64,000 nt of DNA, taken from contig JAVBLS010000048.1 of assembly GCA_031553235.1 (NCBI GenBank), positions 62,001 through 126,000 of the forward strand. Direction: 5' to 3'. A program made the position numbers and the translations under genes. Numbering within the stretch: position 1 is the stretch's first letter; every line of letters begins with the position of its first letter. The stretch is from Frigididesulfovibrio sp031553235. Its GTDB lineage: Bacteria > Desulfobacterota > Desulfovibrionia > Desulfovibrionales > Desulfovibrionaceae. Of the stretch, positions 1 to 8,907 are shown piece after piece. The notes beneath the pieces were generated by a model. It worked only from the letters and a program-made list of their open reading frames with translations, had not been told where the DNA came from and searched no databases.

Positions 1-593
1 CTGAGGGAAGCGGGAATAGTATTTGCCGTTGCGATAGGCCGTGAACACGTAAGGTGAAGTGGTGAAGGAACGGATGCCCCGGGTGAAGCCCATGACCCGG
101 GCCCGGTGACTGATGATTTCCGCTTCCTGGCCCAGGGAGGTCACCCCGAGCTTCTCCAGATAGAGTTGATCCACAATCACCGCGTCATCCGCATCCAGAA
201 CGCCGACATCCCCCTGGACCAGAGCCCACGGCCCGCCCATGCCTTTGTGGGTGTCGACGGCAACGATCTCGATGGATTCCTGCCCGCCGCCCGGTTTTTT
301 CCAGAAGGCGAAGTCCACGACCATGCGCGCGGCCTTTTCCACCCCGGGCACGGCCAGCACCTCGGCATAGCGCGACTCCGGCATGGACATGGCGATGTCG
401 AAGGTCTTGACGCCGCGCGAGGCCACCCAGACGTCGGCCCGGCTGTGGTCCACGACGCCCGAAATGGTGGTGACGAAGCCGAGAAAAAGTCCGCACTGCA
501 TGGTCACCAACACCACCGCGAAGACAATGCCGGTGAGCGTCACCAGCAGACGCACCCGATCATGGCAAAGGTTGCGATAGGCGATGACCGCGA

Positions 594-597
<4 letters not shown>
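1..597 (-). CDS. ABC transporter permease, FtsX/DevC/MacB-like (partial, C-terminus outside window)
   Basis: This reading frame starts at an ATG at 597 and runs open through the left edge, so only the first 199 residues are visible. The N-terminus (MIAVIAYRNLCHDRVR) leads into one strong transmembrane helix (about residues 17-45, rich in L, V, F). It is followed by a soluble extracytoplasmic segment of the MacB_PCD type beginning near VVDHSRADVWVASRG. This is the layout of FtsX-superfamily permeases (DevC, LolC, MacB), which span the inner membrane and work with an ATPase and often a membrane-fusion protein. Those partners would lie further left. The start codon overlaps the stop of the upstream sigma-54 regulator (ATGA), so the two are co-transcribed and the regulator may control this transporter. 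Substrate unknown. Confidence 0.8.
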
Positions 598-2180
<1,583 letters not shown>

Positions 2181-2192
2181 AAGTAAACCCAA

Positions 2193-2489
2193 ATATATAA
2201 TATACTACGTAGGCTATGCACTGTGGCAGCATTTCATGCCTATATAGATATTTATGAAGTGAATATGATTTTTTTTAATAAAATCCTGTAGTATTTCTTT
2301 GTGTGGTAACTGATGTTGTCAGGCCATTGGTTGATATTGTTTTATGGAAGTTGATTGCACAACACATTATACGTATTTTTATTTTATCTGAGATGCTCTA
2401 AAAAGGCAAGGATAGGCGGTAAAAACACTCGATGAACTATATTGTTATATAGTGAATTTTTATGCCCGCCGATCTCTCTGGGAGGGCGG
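2193..2489. other. AT-rich intergenic region at the end of the polysaccharide gene run
   Basis: About 300 bp with base composition far more AT-rich than the flanking genes. It separates the methyltransferase stop (2490) from the sigma-54 regulator start (2180), so it probably carries the promoter of the regulator/permease pair. I see an imperfect palindrome at about 2224-2239 (GGCAGCATTTCATGCC), some 45 bp upstream of the regulator ATG, which could be an operator. I found no correctly spaced GG-N10-GC sigma-54 element on the minus strand and no convincing intrinsic terminator. Confidence 0.4.
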
Positions 2490-3326
2490 TCATGCCCCGG
2501 CCGGCGTTTTTTGAAAAAAATGCAGGCGCATGGTTTTTTTGTGCAATATATTCATTATGAATCCATACACCGGCGCTGCGAATTTGTTGTATGTGTCCAT
2601 TGCCTGGTAATTTTCGGGCTTGGACAACAGATTCTGCATTTTGCCGGACAGGTATTTTTTCAGAAAAAATTTATCCGGGAGAAAATGAAAAACAGGTGCG
2701 TGCGAAATTTGTATGGTTATCTTTTTCATGCGATACTTTGCACAAATAGAAGTGTACATGGCGCTGTCGCGATATATTTCATAGTGATCATCATCATTTT
2801 TATTTATATTTTTTTTATACGGAAAATATCTCCAATTTATATTTACCAACCCTCCACGTACTACAGGTTCACGTAATATGAGAAAACCGTCGTCTTTTAG
2901 CAGAGATGCTGCTTTTGCAAGACATTTTTCAGACTCTGTATCAGATAGGTACATAAGAACACCTGAAATAATTGCCAGTGTGAATTGTTGCTTGGCAACA
3001 AAATCCTGGATTGTTTCCCGCACGCAGATGATGTTTTCATATCCCTGGGTATTGCGTTGCAGTACGTCGAAAAGGTTTGATGGTTCCACGGCGACAACTT
3101 GGGCGACATGCGGGGCCAGAGTCAGGGCGAAGCGGCCTCCGCCCGCACCAAGGTCTATAAGAGAATCGGTAGATTGTAGGGAGCAGACCCGCAGAATGGT
3201 GCCTACCTCCACGTCGTGGACCCAGCGCGACAACACCGGAGGATAGCCCGCGCCGGACTCGGCTGGATTGTCCTTGAACAGGTTGATCTTTCGGCCCCAT
3301 TCGGTGACGCTTTTATCGCTTTTCAC
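2490..3326 (-). CDS. Class I SAM-dependent methyltransferase
   Basis: About 278 residues. The SAM-binding motif I (DSLIDLGAGGGRFALTLAP) sits near residue 60 and is followed by the acidic motif II (VVAVEPSN), typical of class I methyltransferases. Motif-III-like text (TLAIISGVLMYLSD) follows. The substrate cannot be read from sequence. The gene is the last of the polysaccharide run and follows an asparagine-synthetase-like gene, an ACP and an FkbH-like gene, so O- or N-methylation of an ACP-bound or sugar-bound group is a reasonable guess. Two GTG codons compete as start (3329 and 3326). I favour 3326, because GGAGG lies 7 nt upstream and it gives a GTGA overlap with the preceding stop. The C-terminal half is markedly AT-rich compared with its neighbours. 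Confidence 0.82.
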   Translation of the reverse strand: MKSDKSVTEWGRKINLFKDNPAESGAGYPPVLSRWVHDVEVGTILRVCSLQSTDSLIDLGAGGGRFALTLAPHVAQVVAVEPSNLFDVLQRNTQGYENIICVRETIQDFVAKQQFTLAIISGVLMYLSDTESEKCLAKAASLLKDDGFLILREPVVRGGLVNINWRYFPYKKNINKNDDDHYEIYRDSAMYTSICAKYRMKKITIQISHAPVFHFLPDKFFLKKYLSGKMQNLLSKPENYQAMDTYNKFAAPVYGFIMNILHKKTMRLHFFQKTPAGA

Positions 3327-5170
3327 CACTGTGCCTCCATGTTCCGGCCCTTGTGAAATTGACGCAGCAGGAGTTCGGCGGTCAGGATTTTGCCGCCAAG
3401 ATGAAAGGAGCCTCCTCGGGTGTCCGTCCGTATTTCCGAAGACACGACATTATGTAGGACATCGGGCGAGATGAATTCGGCCGTCAACAATGAGTCGGTT
3501 GTCTGCGGCAATTTCTGAAGCATGAATTCACCGAGCCATTTGTCCCAAGCCTCCTGTGGCGTATCTTGGGGCGGGCGAAACTTTTGCAGAAGTTTCCTCG
3601 GGCCTTTTTGCAATATTTTTCCCCAGAGCAGAAATGCCTTGCTTCCCGGCGCATAATACTTCGGACTGATGCCATGAACGGGGAGAGTCTTCAATTTGCT
3701 GTGCTGCAGCAGGATGTAGCTGAAAAGGGAGTGTCGTTTCCAGTAGGGAAAGACATCGTAGATAAACGGAGTCAGCGTCAGGGTGCTCAAGTTGCTGGTA
3801 TAGGAAAGCTCTCGGATGGACGCATCCCAGAACGGGGAAACCATGGCGAGATAATTATCCGCAAGGCTGAGTTCGCCGCCAAAGTATTTCGCGCCCAGTT
3901 CGTAGTGCGCAAAAGTCAGCTGACGCTCCGAGAGCGGGATTGAAGACCAGGCAAATCGTTGCTCCAGTGAGTCGACGGACTGCCTGAAATGTTCCAGAGC
4001 CTGCTCCGTATTTTTGAAGGCGCTTAGGTATGGATGCTCCAGGGGCATATATTTGGGATCTTTGATCAGTGAAACGGCGGCCACCGAAAAGGTGTGGGGC
4101 GTGACGCCCGAGCTCCGGAAATAATGGTCGCCGTTGATGCCCGTGATTACGGCCTCCAACCCGAGATCGGCCAATTGCTCGTAAACGTGGACAAGGTTGG
4201 CGCGCAGGGCGTTTGCCCCCCCGCCTGAGCGTTCGACGGTCTTTTGGGCCAACGAGTAAAGTGCGCGTAAACGATCGCCGTCCAGGGGCAGGGCGTGATG
4301 GCGCAGTCCGAGGGCGCCGGCAATCTCTTTACCCACCACCATGTCCTCGCACCCGGGCAATCCGTAGGTATACAGCTGCAGGTCCACATCGTCCGGCTTG
4401 AACGAAATGCACACCCGCGAGTCAAAGCCCGAGGTTGCCGAGGCCGCGTAGGGACCGGCGGACAGCAGGGTGTAGTATTTGGGGATACGTTCGCAAAATA
4501 TGGTGTATGTCCGTTCTTTTGTTTCCTTCTCCGAACGATTCGGGATCATGGCTCTATATGGTTCGGCGTAGCGCGTTTGTGACGATTTTCCGCCGGCCCG
4601 GTCAACGCGCAGAACGCTTGCGGCCGGCATGCGGCAAACGCCTTGTATCGGTGTCGTGTCGTCCACGGGCAGATTGAACAGAATGAAGTCCGTCAGCCAT
4701 TTTTCATTGAATTTTTTTTGCTCCAGGCAGGCAAAAAATGTGGAAAAAGCGGTCGATATGACCAGAGTATCCGTTGTGTCGGCATAGAATGCGGGGAACT
4801 GCGAACAGACGTCTGAAACCAGAAAGGTGTCGCCGGTTTGGCGAAAATGCGCGGCAACGGCAAAAGGCGCCTTGAACGTTTTGAAAAAGGCGTAGTCGCC
4901 GGATTCCAAGGCCCGGACAATCTCCGCCCAGGGAATGCGCCTATGGTCCACCAGGTAACCGACAAACCAGGCGCAGACCCCGCCGTCGTCAAAGAGCCTG
5001 TCACCGCCGAGACGGCAGTGAGGCGTAAAGGAGACCGCTCCGAACACATTGGTATCTCGGGCTTTTCTTGTCCGCAGCCGTCCGACTTTATTGATTGAGC
5101 CTTCCGCTTGGGCCGCAAGAGTCGCGTCGATGGGCTTTGCCCGGGGGGCGATGAGCATGCAGGCGGGCAT
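3323..5170 (-). CDS. Asparagine-synthetase-like protein lacking the glutaminase cysteine
   Basis: 615 residues with the AsnB two-domain layout. The N-terminal ~200 residues match the Ntn glutamine-amidotransferase fold (GDYAFFKTFKAPFAVAAHF, then LVSDVCSQFPAFYA), but the protein begins MPACMLIAP, so the Cys that must directly follow Met1 is absent. The synthetase domain has the PP-loop as TSGFDSR (residues 246-252) in place of SGGxDS, followed by the expected VITGINGDHYF region. AsnB-family proteins use ATP to activate a carboxylate for amide formation. This one would have to use ammonia or another amine, or has a different role, as in lasso-peptide and beta-lactam synthetases. Start ATG 5170 has GAGG 7 nt upstream. 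It lies between the ACP and the methyltransferase in the tailoring module. Confidence 0.78.
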   Translation of the reverse strand: MPACMLIAPRAKPIDATLAAQAEGSINKVGRLRTRKARDTNVFGAVSFTPHCRLGGDRLFDDGGVCAWFVGYLVDHRRIPWAEIVRALESGDYAFFKTFKAPFAVAAHFRQTGDTFLVSDVCSQFPAFYADTTDTLVISTAFSTFFACLEQKKFNEKWLTDFILFNLPVDDTTPIQGVCRMPAASVLRVDRAGGKSSQTRYAEPYRAMIPNRSEKETKERTYTIFCERIPKYYTLLSAGPYAASATSGFDSRVCISFKPDDVDLQLYTYGLPGCEDMVVGKEIAGALGLRHHALPLDGDRLRALYSLAQKTVERSGGGANALRANLVHVYEQLADLGLEAVITGINGDHYFRSSGVTPHTFSVAAVSLIKDPKYMPLEHPYLSAFKNTEQALEHFRQSVDSLEQRFAWSSIPLSERQLTFAHYELGAKYFGGELSLADNYLAMVSPFWDASIRELSYTSNLSTLTLTPFIYDVFPYWKRHSLFSYILLQHSKLKTLPVHGISPKYYAPGSKAFLLWGKILQKGPRKLLQKFRPPQDTPQEAWDKWLGEFMLQKLPQTTDSLLTAEFISPDVLHNVVSSEIRTDTRGGSFHLGGKILTAELLLRQFHKGRNMEAQW

Positions 5171-5239
5171 ACAAGTACCTCAGGGTGTCAACGGCCGTTT
5201 TATTTTGAAAAAAACGATTTTTCGCGACTGCCGGGTAGG

Positions 5240-5464
5240 CTATTTATGGGCCGATAAAATACTATACAGTTCGCCGAGCGTTTTTGCCGGTCGCAACTCG
5301 TCAAATTCGACATTGATGCCGAGTTTTTCTTCGGCATAGGTGATGATGTACAGATAGGCCATGGAATCCCACCATTCGTTGCCCTCAAGGGGGGTATGTT
5401 CAGAAATCGCCTGATCGACTTGGAACATCTCCTGAACATCGGAAGCGAACATGCCGAAATCCAT
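5240..5464 (-). CDS. Stand-alone acyl carrier protein
   Basis: A 74-residue acidic, helical protein of normal ACP length. The phosphopantetheine site is NEWWDSMAYLY: Ser34 within DSM, where most ACPs have DSL. The rest (ITYAEEKLGINVEF, LRPAKTLGELYSIL) matches helices II to IV of the PP-binding family. It starts 14 bp after the stop of the FkbH-like gene. FkbH proteins load glyceryl groups onto such carrier proteins, so this is most likely its dedicated carrier rather than the fatty-acid ACP. The gap of about 70 bp to the next gene is short, consistent with one operon. Confidence 0.85.
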   Translation of the reverse strand: MDFGMFASDVQEMFQVDQAISEHTPLEGNEWWDSMAYLYIITYAEEKLGINVEFDELRPAKTLGELYSILSAHK

Positions 5465-5478
5465 AAACTCTCCATGAT

Positions 5479-7230
5479 TTATTCCGGTTTTCCGAACTGC
5501 TCCGCGAAAAGGGAAATCTGAAAGTAGGATGGCGCCGCATAGTCCCGCGCCGTGTCATAGTGCCAGGTACCGCCATTTTCAACAAAGCCGAGATCCTGAT
5601 AGAATGTTGCCGCCGGCTTGTTTTTCGCCGTGGGGATGTAGGTTCCGACAATCTCTCGGACTCCGCCCGCCAGTGCCAGTTGCCGGATGATCGCAAAGAA
5701 GGCCTGTTCCACGGTGCGTCCCATTACCCGACAGCTGAGCAGGAAGGTGTCGATGCTCCAGCGCGGAGCCTCTCGGGCGTCGATAACGGCGAGCCCGGTC
5801 CAACCGTTGTCGCCGAAACGATCCGCCACCCTGAGGATGATCGGCAGGTGCCCGTCGGCTTCAAGGCGCAGCAGGTCGTCCTCTGTGTAGCGCCTGGTGG
5901 TCAGGTTGAACTGGTTGGTTTTCTGCGTCAGCTGCGCCGCCCGAGCCAGACTGGTTGCGTTTACCCGCGAAAACTCCAGACACATCTCGAGGCCGGCCAG
6001 GTACGCGGCCATGTCGGTGGCTTCGGCGCGGAACTCCTCGCGTTTCTTCTGTTCCATGTACATGGCGGCGCGCTGTGTGTCTTCTTCGGTCAGCGAAACA
6101 AAGTTCAGGCCGGCCAGGTGCTGGACGGTTTCCGGGTAGGTGCGCGAGTCGCCCGAAAGGTACACCACCTGGACCATGGGCAGGACGTCGCGGACCAGGG
6201 CGCATTCAAACTCGCTGTCGTCTATGAAAATCAGGCTGTCCAGGCCGATATTGAGTTCCTGGGCCAATTGCCGGATGTTTTCGGCTTTGTCGGTCCAGTT
6301 GATGCGCAGGGCGGCGAAATCCTGCAGCTTGAGCACCATGTCGGGGTGTTTGTCGAACACCTCGGCAACGTCCGGCGCATTGTTTTTGCTGCAGACCGCG
6401 AGCAGGATGCCTGTACTTTTCCAATAGAGCAATCGGCGTTGCATTTCCTGGAAGTCTTCGTCGACGGCAATGCCCGACATACCGTCTTCGCCGATGATGC
6501 CTTTCCACAGGGTGTTGTCGCAGTCGACGACGATGCATTTTTTTCGTTTGCCGCGTATGGCCGCGAGCAGGCCGACGATTTGCTCGGCAAGGCCGATGTA
6601 GGTCGCCGTGGCGTAAGGGTTGCGCGCCAAACGCAGCATTTTTCGGTCGTAGGCGCGCGAAGCCCCAAGCTCGTAGACCGCGCGCTCCAGATCGACGATA
6701 AAGGTGTTCGGGATGGCCGCGGTCAGCGCGGCCAGGCCGGCGTTGATCTTGCGCAGCATGGTCCGCAGCCCTGTGGCCTGGCTGTGGAACAGGGCGTCCG
6801 GGGCAAAATAGGGATAGATGAAGTTGCACAGAAATACGGGAGAGGCGCTGCGCTCGCGGAATCGTCGCAACAGGTTCTGCACTCTGTCGAGAGCCGTTGC
6901 CGCGGCAACATCCGCTTCGGCCGCATCCGTGTAATTTTTTCGGAATATATCCTGGAAGATATCCTCAAAATTGACGGCAACCACCAGGACGTCAGGAGCC
7001 TCTCGATACAGGAAGCTTGTCGGATCAAGAATTTCCTGGGCATAGAGGCCAAAGCCGCCGAGCCTGATTACGCACGGCATGTCGTTTCTGTGGGCGGTGA
7101 CGCCGAGAATCTGCTCAAGGTTTTCGCAACTGTATGAGCGGATAATGGAGATGTTGATGCGGTTTTCCGTCCCGGGCGGGATGGCCTTGTATGCTTTCAG
7201 ATAGTCGATGAAAGATTCGCCGTACTGCAT
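5479..7230 (-). CDS. FkbH-like HAD-superfamily enzyme
   Basis: 583 residues with the three-part FkbH architecture. Residues 1-225 are SGNH-like. A HAD phosphatase domain has motif I as VVDCDNTLWKG (residues 234-244), motif II near LAVCSKNN, and the late acidic motif FIDDSEFE. The C-terminal ~150 residues are GNAT-like (RFGDNGWTGLAVIDA, FLLSCRVMGRTVEQAFF). In polyketide pathways FkbH converts 1,3-bisphosphoglycerate to a glyceryl-S-carrier thioester. Related proteins occur in surface polysaccharide loci with unclear roles. Placed 14 bp upstream of an ACP gene, it probably makes a glyceryl- or lactyl-ACP that is later transferred to a sugar or built into a monosaccharide. The upstream gene is 41 bp away. 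Confidence 0.88.
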   Translation of the reverse strand: MQYGESFIDYLKAYKAIPPGTENRINISIIRSYSCENLEQILGVTAHRNDMPCVIRLGGFGLYAQEILDPTSFLYREAPDVLVVAVNFEDIFQDIFRKNYTDAAEADVAAATALDRVQNLLRRFRERSASPVFLCNFIYPYFAPDALFHSQATGLRTMLRKINAGLAALTAAIPNTFIVDLERAVYELGASRAYDRKMLRLARNPYATATYIGLAEQIVGLLAAIRGKRKKCIVVDCDNTLWKGIIGEDGMSGIAVDEDFQEMQRRLLYWKSTGILLAVCSKNNAPDVAEVFDKHPDMVLKLQDFAALRINWTDKAENIRQLAQELNIGLDSLIFIDDSEFECALVRDVLPMVQVVYLSGDSRTYPETVQHLAGLNFVSLTEEDTQRAAMYMEQKKREEFRAEATDMAAYLAGLEMCLEFSRVNATSLARAAQLTQKTNQFNLTTRRYTEDDLLRLEADGHLPIILRVADRFGDNGWTGLAVIDAREAPRWSIDTFLLSCRVMGRTVEQAFFAIIRQLALAGGVREIVGTYIPTAKNKPAATFYQDLGFVENGGTWHYDTARDYAAPSYFQISLFAEQFGKPE

Positions 7231-7271
7231 GGTCGCTCCCGCTGCCAGGGCAATTTCATAATTTGTCTGTT

Positions 7272-7862
7272 CTATTGCTGCGATTTGCCTTCTCCGCGCC
7301 TGCCGATGACCCGCGCCGGGTTGCCTCCGACCACGGCAAAGGGCGGCACGGGTTTGACCACAACGCTGTGGGGCGAGACAACGGCTCCTTCACCGACATC
7401 GGCATAGACGCAACTGCCTACTCCCACCCAGCAGTCCCGGCCCAGGCGGATTTTGATCCGTTCTCCGTCCTGGAGGCGGATCGGCGTGTCCGGGTCATCA
7501 AAGGCGTGCTGATGCCTGCCGCTGGCAATGTAGGCGTTGGCGCCGATACGTACGTCGTCTTCGGCCTCTATCCAGCCGATATTGCAGTTGATGCCGACAT
7601 AAAAATGTTTTCCGAAGCGGGCGCCGCTGTGGGAAAAAGTGCTCAAAAATTCAATCACGGAATCCTGGGAGGTATGCTGCAGGGCCAAGTGATAAAAAGC
7701 CGCCCGCAACAGCGCGCCGAATTTTCCGGGGAAAAGCGCCAGGAATTGCGAAATGCCCTGGATGGAATTGTCCCTGTCGCCGACGAGAGCGGTGCACTTC
7801 CAGCAAAGCCAGGGTGGAAGAGCCAAGATGATAAAAAGTTTTTGTACGATTGTTTTCAACAT
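7272..7862 (-). CDS. Left-handed beta-helix (hexapeptide repeat) O-acyltransferase
   Basis: 196 residues. The first ~60 residues contain a hydrophobic N-terminus (IVQKLFIILALPPWLCW). From about residue 85 onward isoleucine-patch hexapeptides run (FGKHFYVGINCNIGWIEAEDDVRIGANAYIASG), followed by the active-site His segment HQHAFDD and the typical ending FAVVGGNPARVIGRR. This is the serine acetyltransferase/maltose O-acetyltransferase superfamily, which acetylates sugars using acetyl-CoA in the cytoplasm. Between an integral membrane acyltransferase and FkbH, it probably decorates the polysaccharide repeat unit. The start overlaps nothing; gaps of 34 and 41 bp link it to its neighbours. Confidence 0.82.
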   Translation of the reverse strand: MLKTIVQKLFIILALPPWLCWKCTALVGDRDNSIQGISQFLALFPGKFGALLRAAFYHLALQHTSQDSVIEFLSTFSHSGARFGKHFYVGINCNIGWIEAEDDVRIGANAYIASGRHQHAFDDPDTPIRLQDGERIKIRLGRDCWVGVGSCVYADVGEGAVVSPHSVVVKPVPPFAVVGGNPARVIGRRGEGKSQQ

Positions 7863-7896
7863 GCTGTTGCTCCGGAAATCAGGTAATGGTTATGTT

Positions 7897-8907
7897 TCAA
7901 CCAATGACCTTTTGCAGGTATTTTATTTTTTTGCCATATTTTATGGTGAAAAATGAAAGTATAAATGCGGTGATAGCCAGTGCAGGCAATAAAATCCATG
8001 GAGTTATTGGTAGATCGTATGCATGCACCTTAAAAAGAATTTTTATAAATATTATATGGACAAAATAGATACCAAATGAATATTTGGCGATTTCATTGAG
8101 TGTATTTTTGAATTTGATCAACGGCATATCCTTGATAAGTAGAAACAAGAATATGGCTTGAGAGAAAGCAAAAGGAGATCTGTTGTTCGCGAACATAATG
8201 TTTGGAGTTTCGCTGTTTGCTGAAGAAGCAAAAATGAATGCGAACATTGAAACAACGCTTATGACATATCCAAGCAGCAAAATATATTTATTATCGTAGT
8301 GAGTATGCTTCAGGCAGCCGCCGACAAAAACATAGCCAATCTGGCCGGCGAATTGCTGCAGGCCATATACAGTTTGAACGGTATCGGCCAGATTGTCGTA
8401 TGGAAATATCGCAGGGATAATGATGAACAACAGCAGCCATATTGATGTAAAGATGATTTTTTCTTTTCTATTTGTGTAAAGAAAAATTTTCCTTAAAAAC
8501 GGCATGAATATATAGACTCCGACGAGTATATACATGAACCATAAATGCTCAAAATGATGTAGAAAAATCAATTCGACAATATTGATAAAAGACACGTCGC
8601 CGCCGGTCATAACCGTGCTTGTTACGTTATAAAATACAGCATAAAACAAAAGTGGATAGATAATCCGCATCATCCGCTTTCTATAAAAAGCGATAATGTC
8701 TTCATCGCCTTCAAGCAGCAGGTGGCCTGTGATCATAAAGAATATCGGCACCGCTCCACGGAACCAGGATTGATAGAAAATCGCCGGTGCCCAGGCCTCG
8801 GAAAATCCGCGCATTTCCGGCAGAAAAATGTGGCAGGCGACCACCATGAAACAGGCCATGGCGCGCAAGATTTCTATCCCTTCATAGTATTGCCGTTTGT
8901 TGTTCAT
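7897..8907 (-). CDS. Integral membrane acyltransferase (acyltransferase 3 family)
   Basis: 336 residues, almost all membrane-embedded, about ten predicted helices. The N-terminus IEILRAMACFMVVACHIF carries the conserved R and the catalytic-type H of OafA/WecH/YrhL proteins, followed by GAVPIFFMITGHLLL. This family moves acyl groups from the cytoplasm onto surface glycans. Start ATG 8907 overlaps the TGA of the Asp-box gene (ATGA); the longer in-frame N-terminus to 8976 is rejected. Its composition is strikingly AT-rich (many F, I, Y, K, N codons ending in A/T) between high-GC neighbours, suggesting separate acquisition. It probably O-acylates the exopolysaccharide, a common way to vary surface antigens. 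Confidence 0.88.
   Translation of the reverse strand: MNNKRQYYEGIEILRAMACFMVVACHIFLPEMRGFSEAWAPAIFYQSWFRGAVPIFFMITGHLLLEGDEDIIAFYRKRMMRIIYPLLFYAVFYNVTSTVMTGGDVSFINIVELIFLHHFEHLWFMYILVGVYIFMPFLRKIFLYTNRKEKIIFTSIWLLLFIIIPAIFPYDNLADTVQTVYGLQQFAGQIGYVFVGGCLKHTHYDNKYILLLGYVISVVSMFAFIFASSANSETPNIMFANNRSPFAFSQAIFLFLLIKDMPLIKFKNTLNEIAKYSFGIYFVHIIFIKILFKVHAYDLPITPWILLPALAITAFILSFFTIKYGKKIKYLQKVIG

Noticed and set aside
2223..2243. Sigma-54 promoter on the plus strand (TGGCAGCATTTCATGC)
   Set aside because: GG and GC are 11 rather than 10 bp apart, and no plus-strand gene follows.
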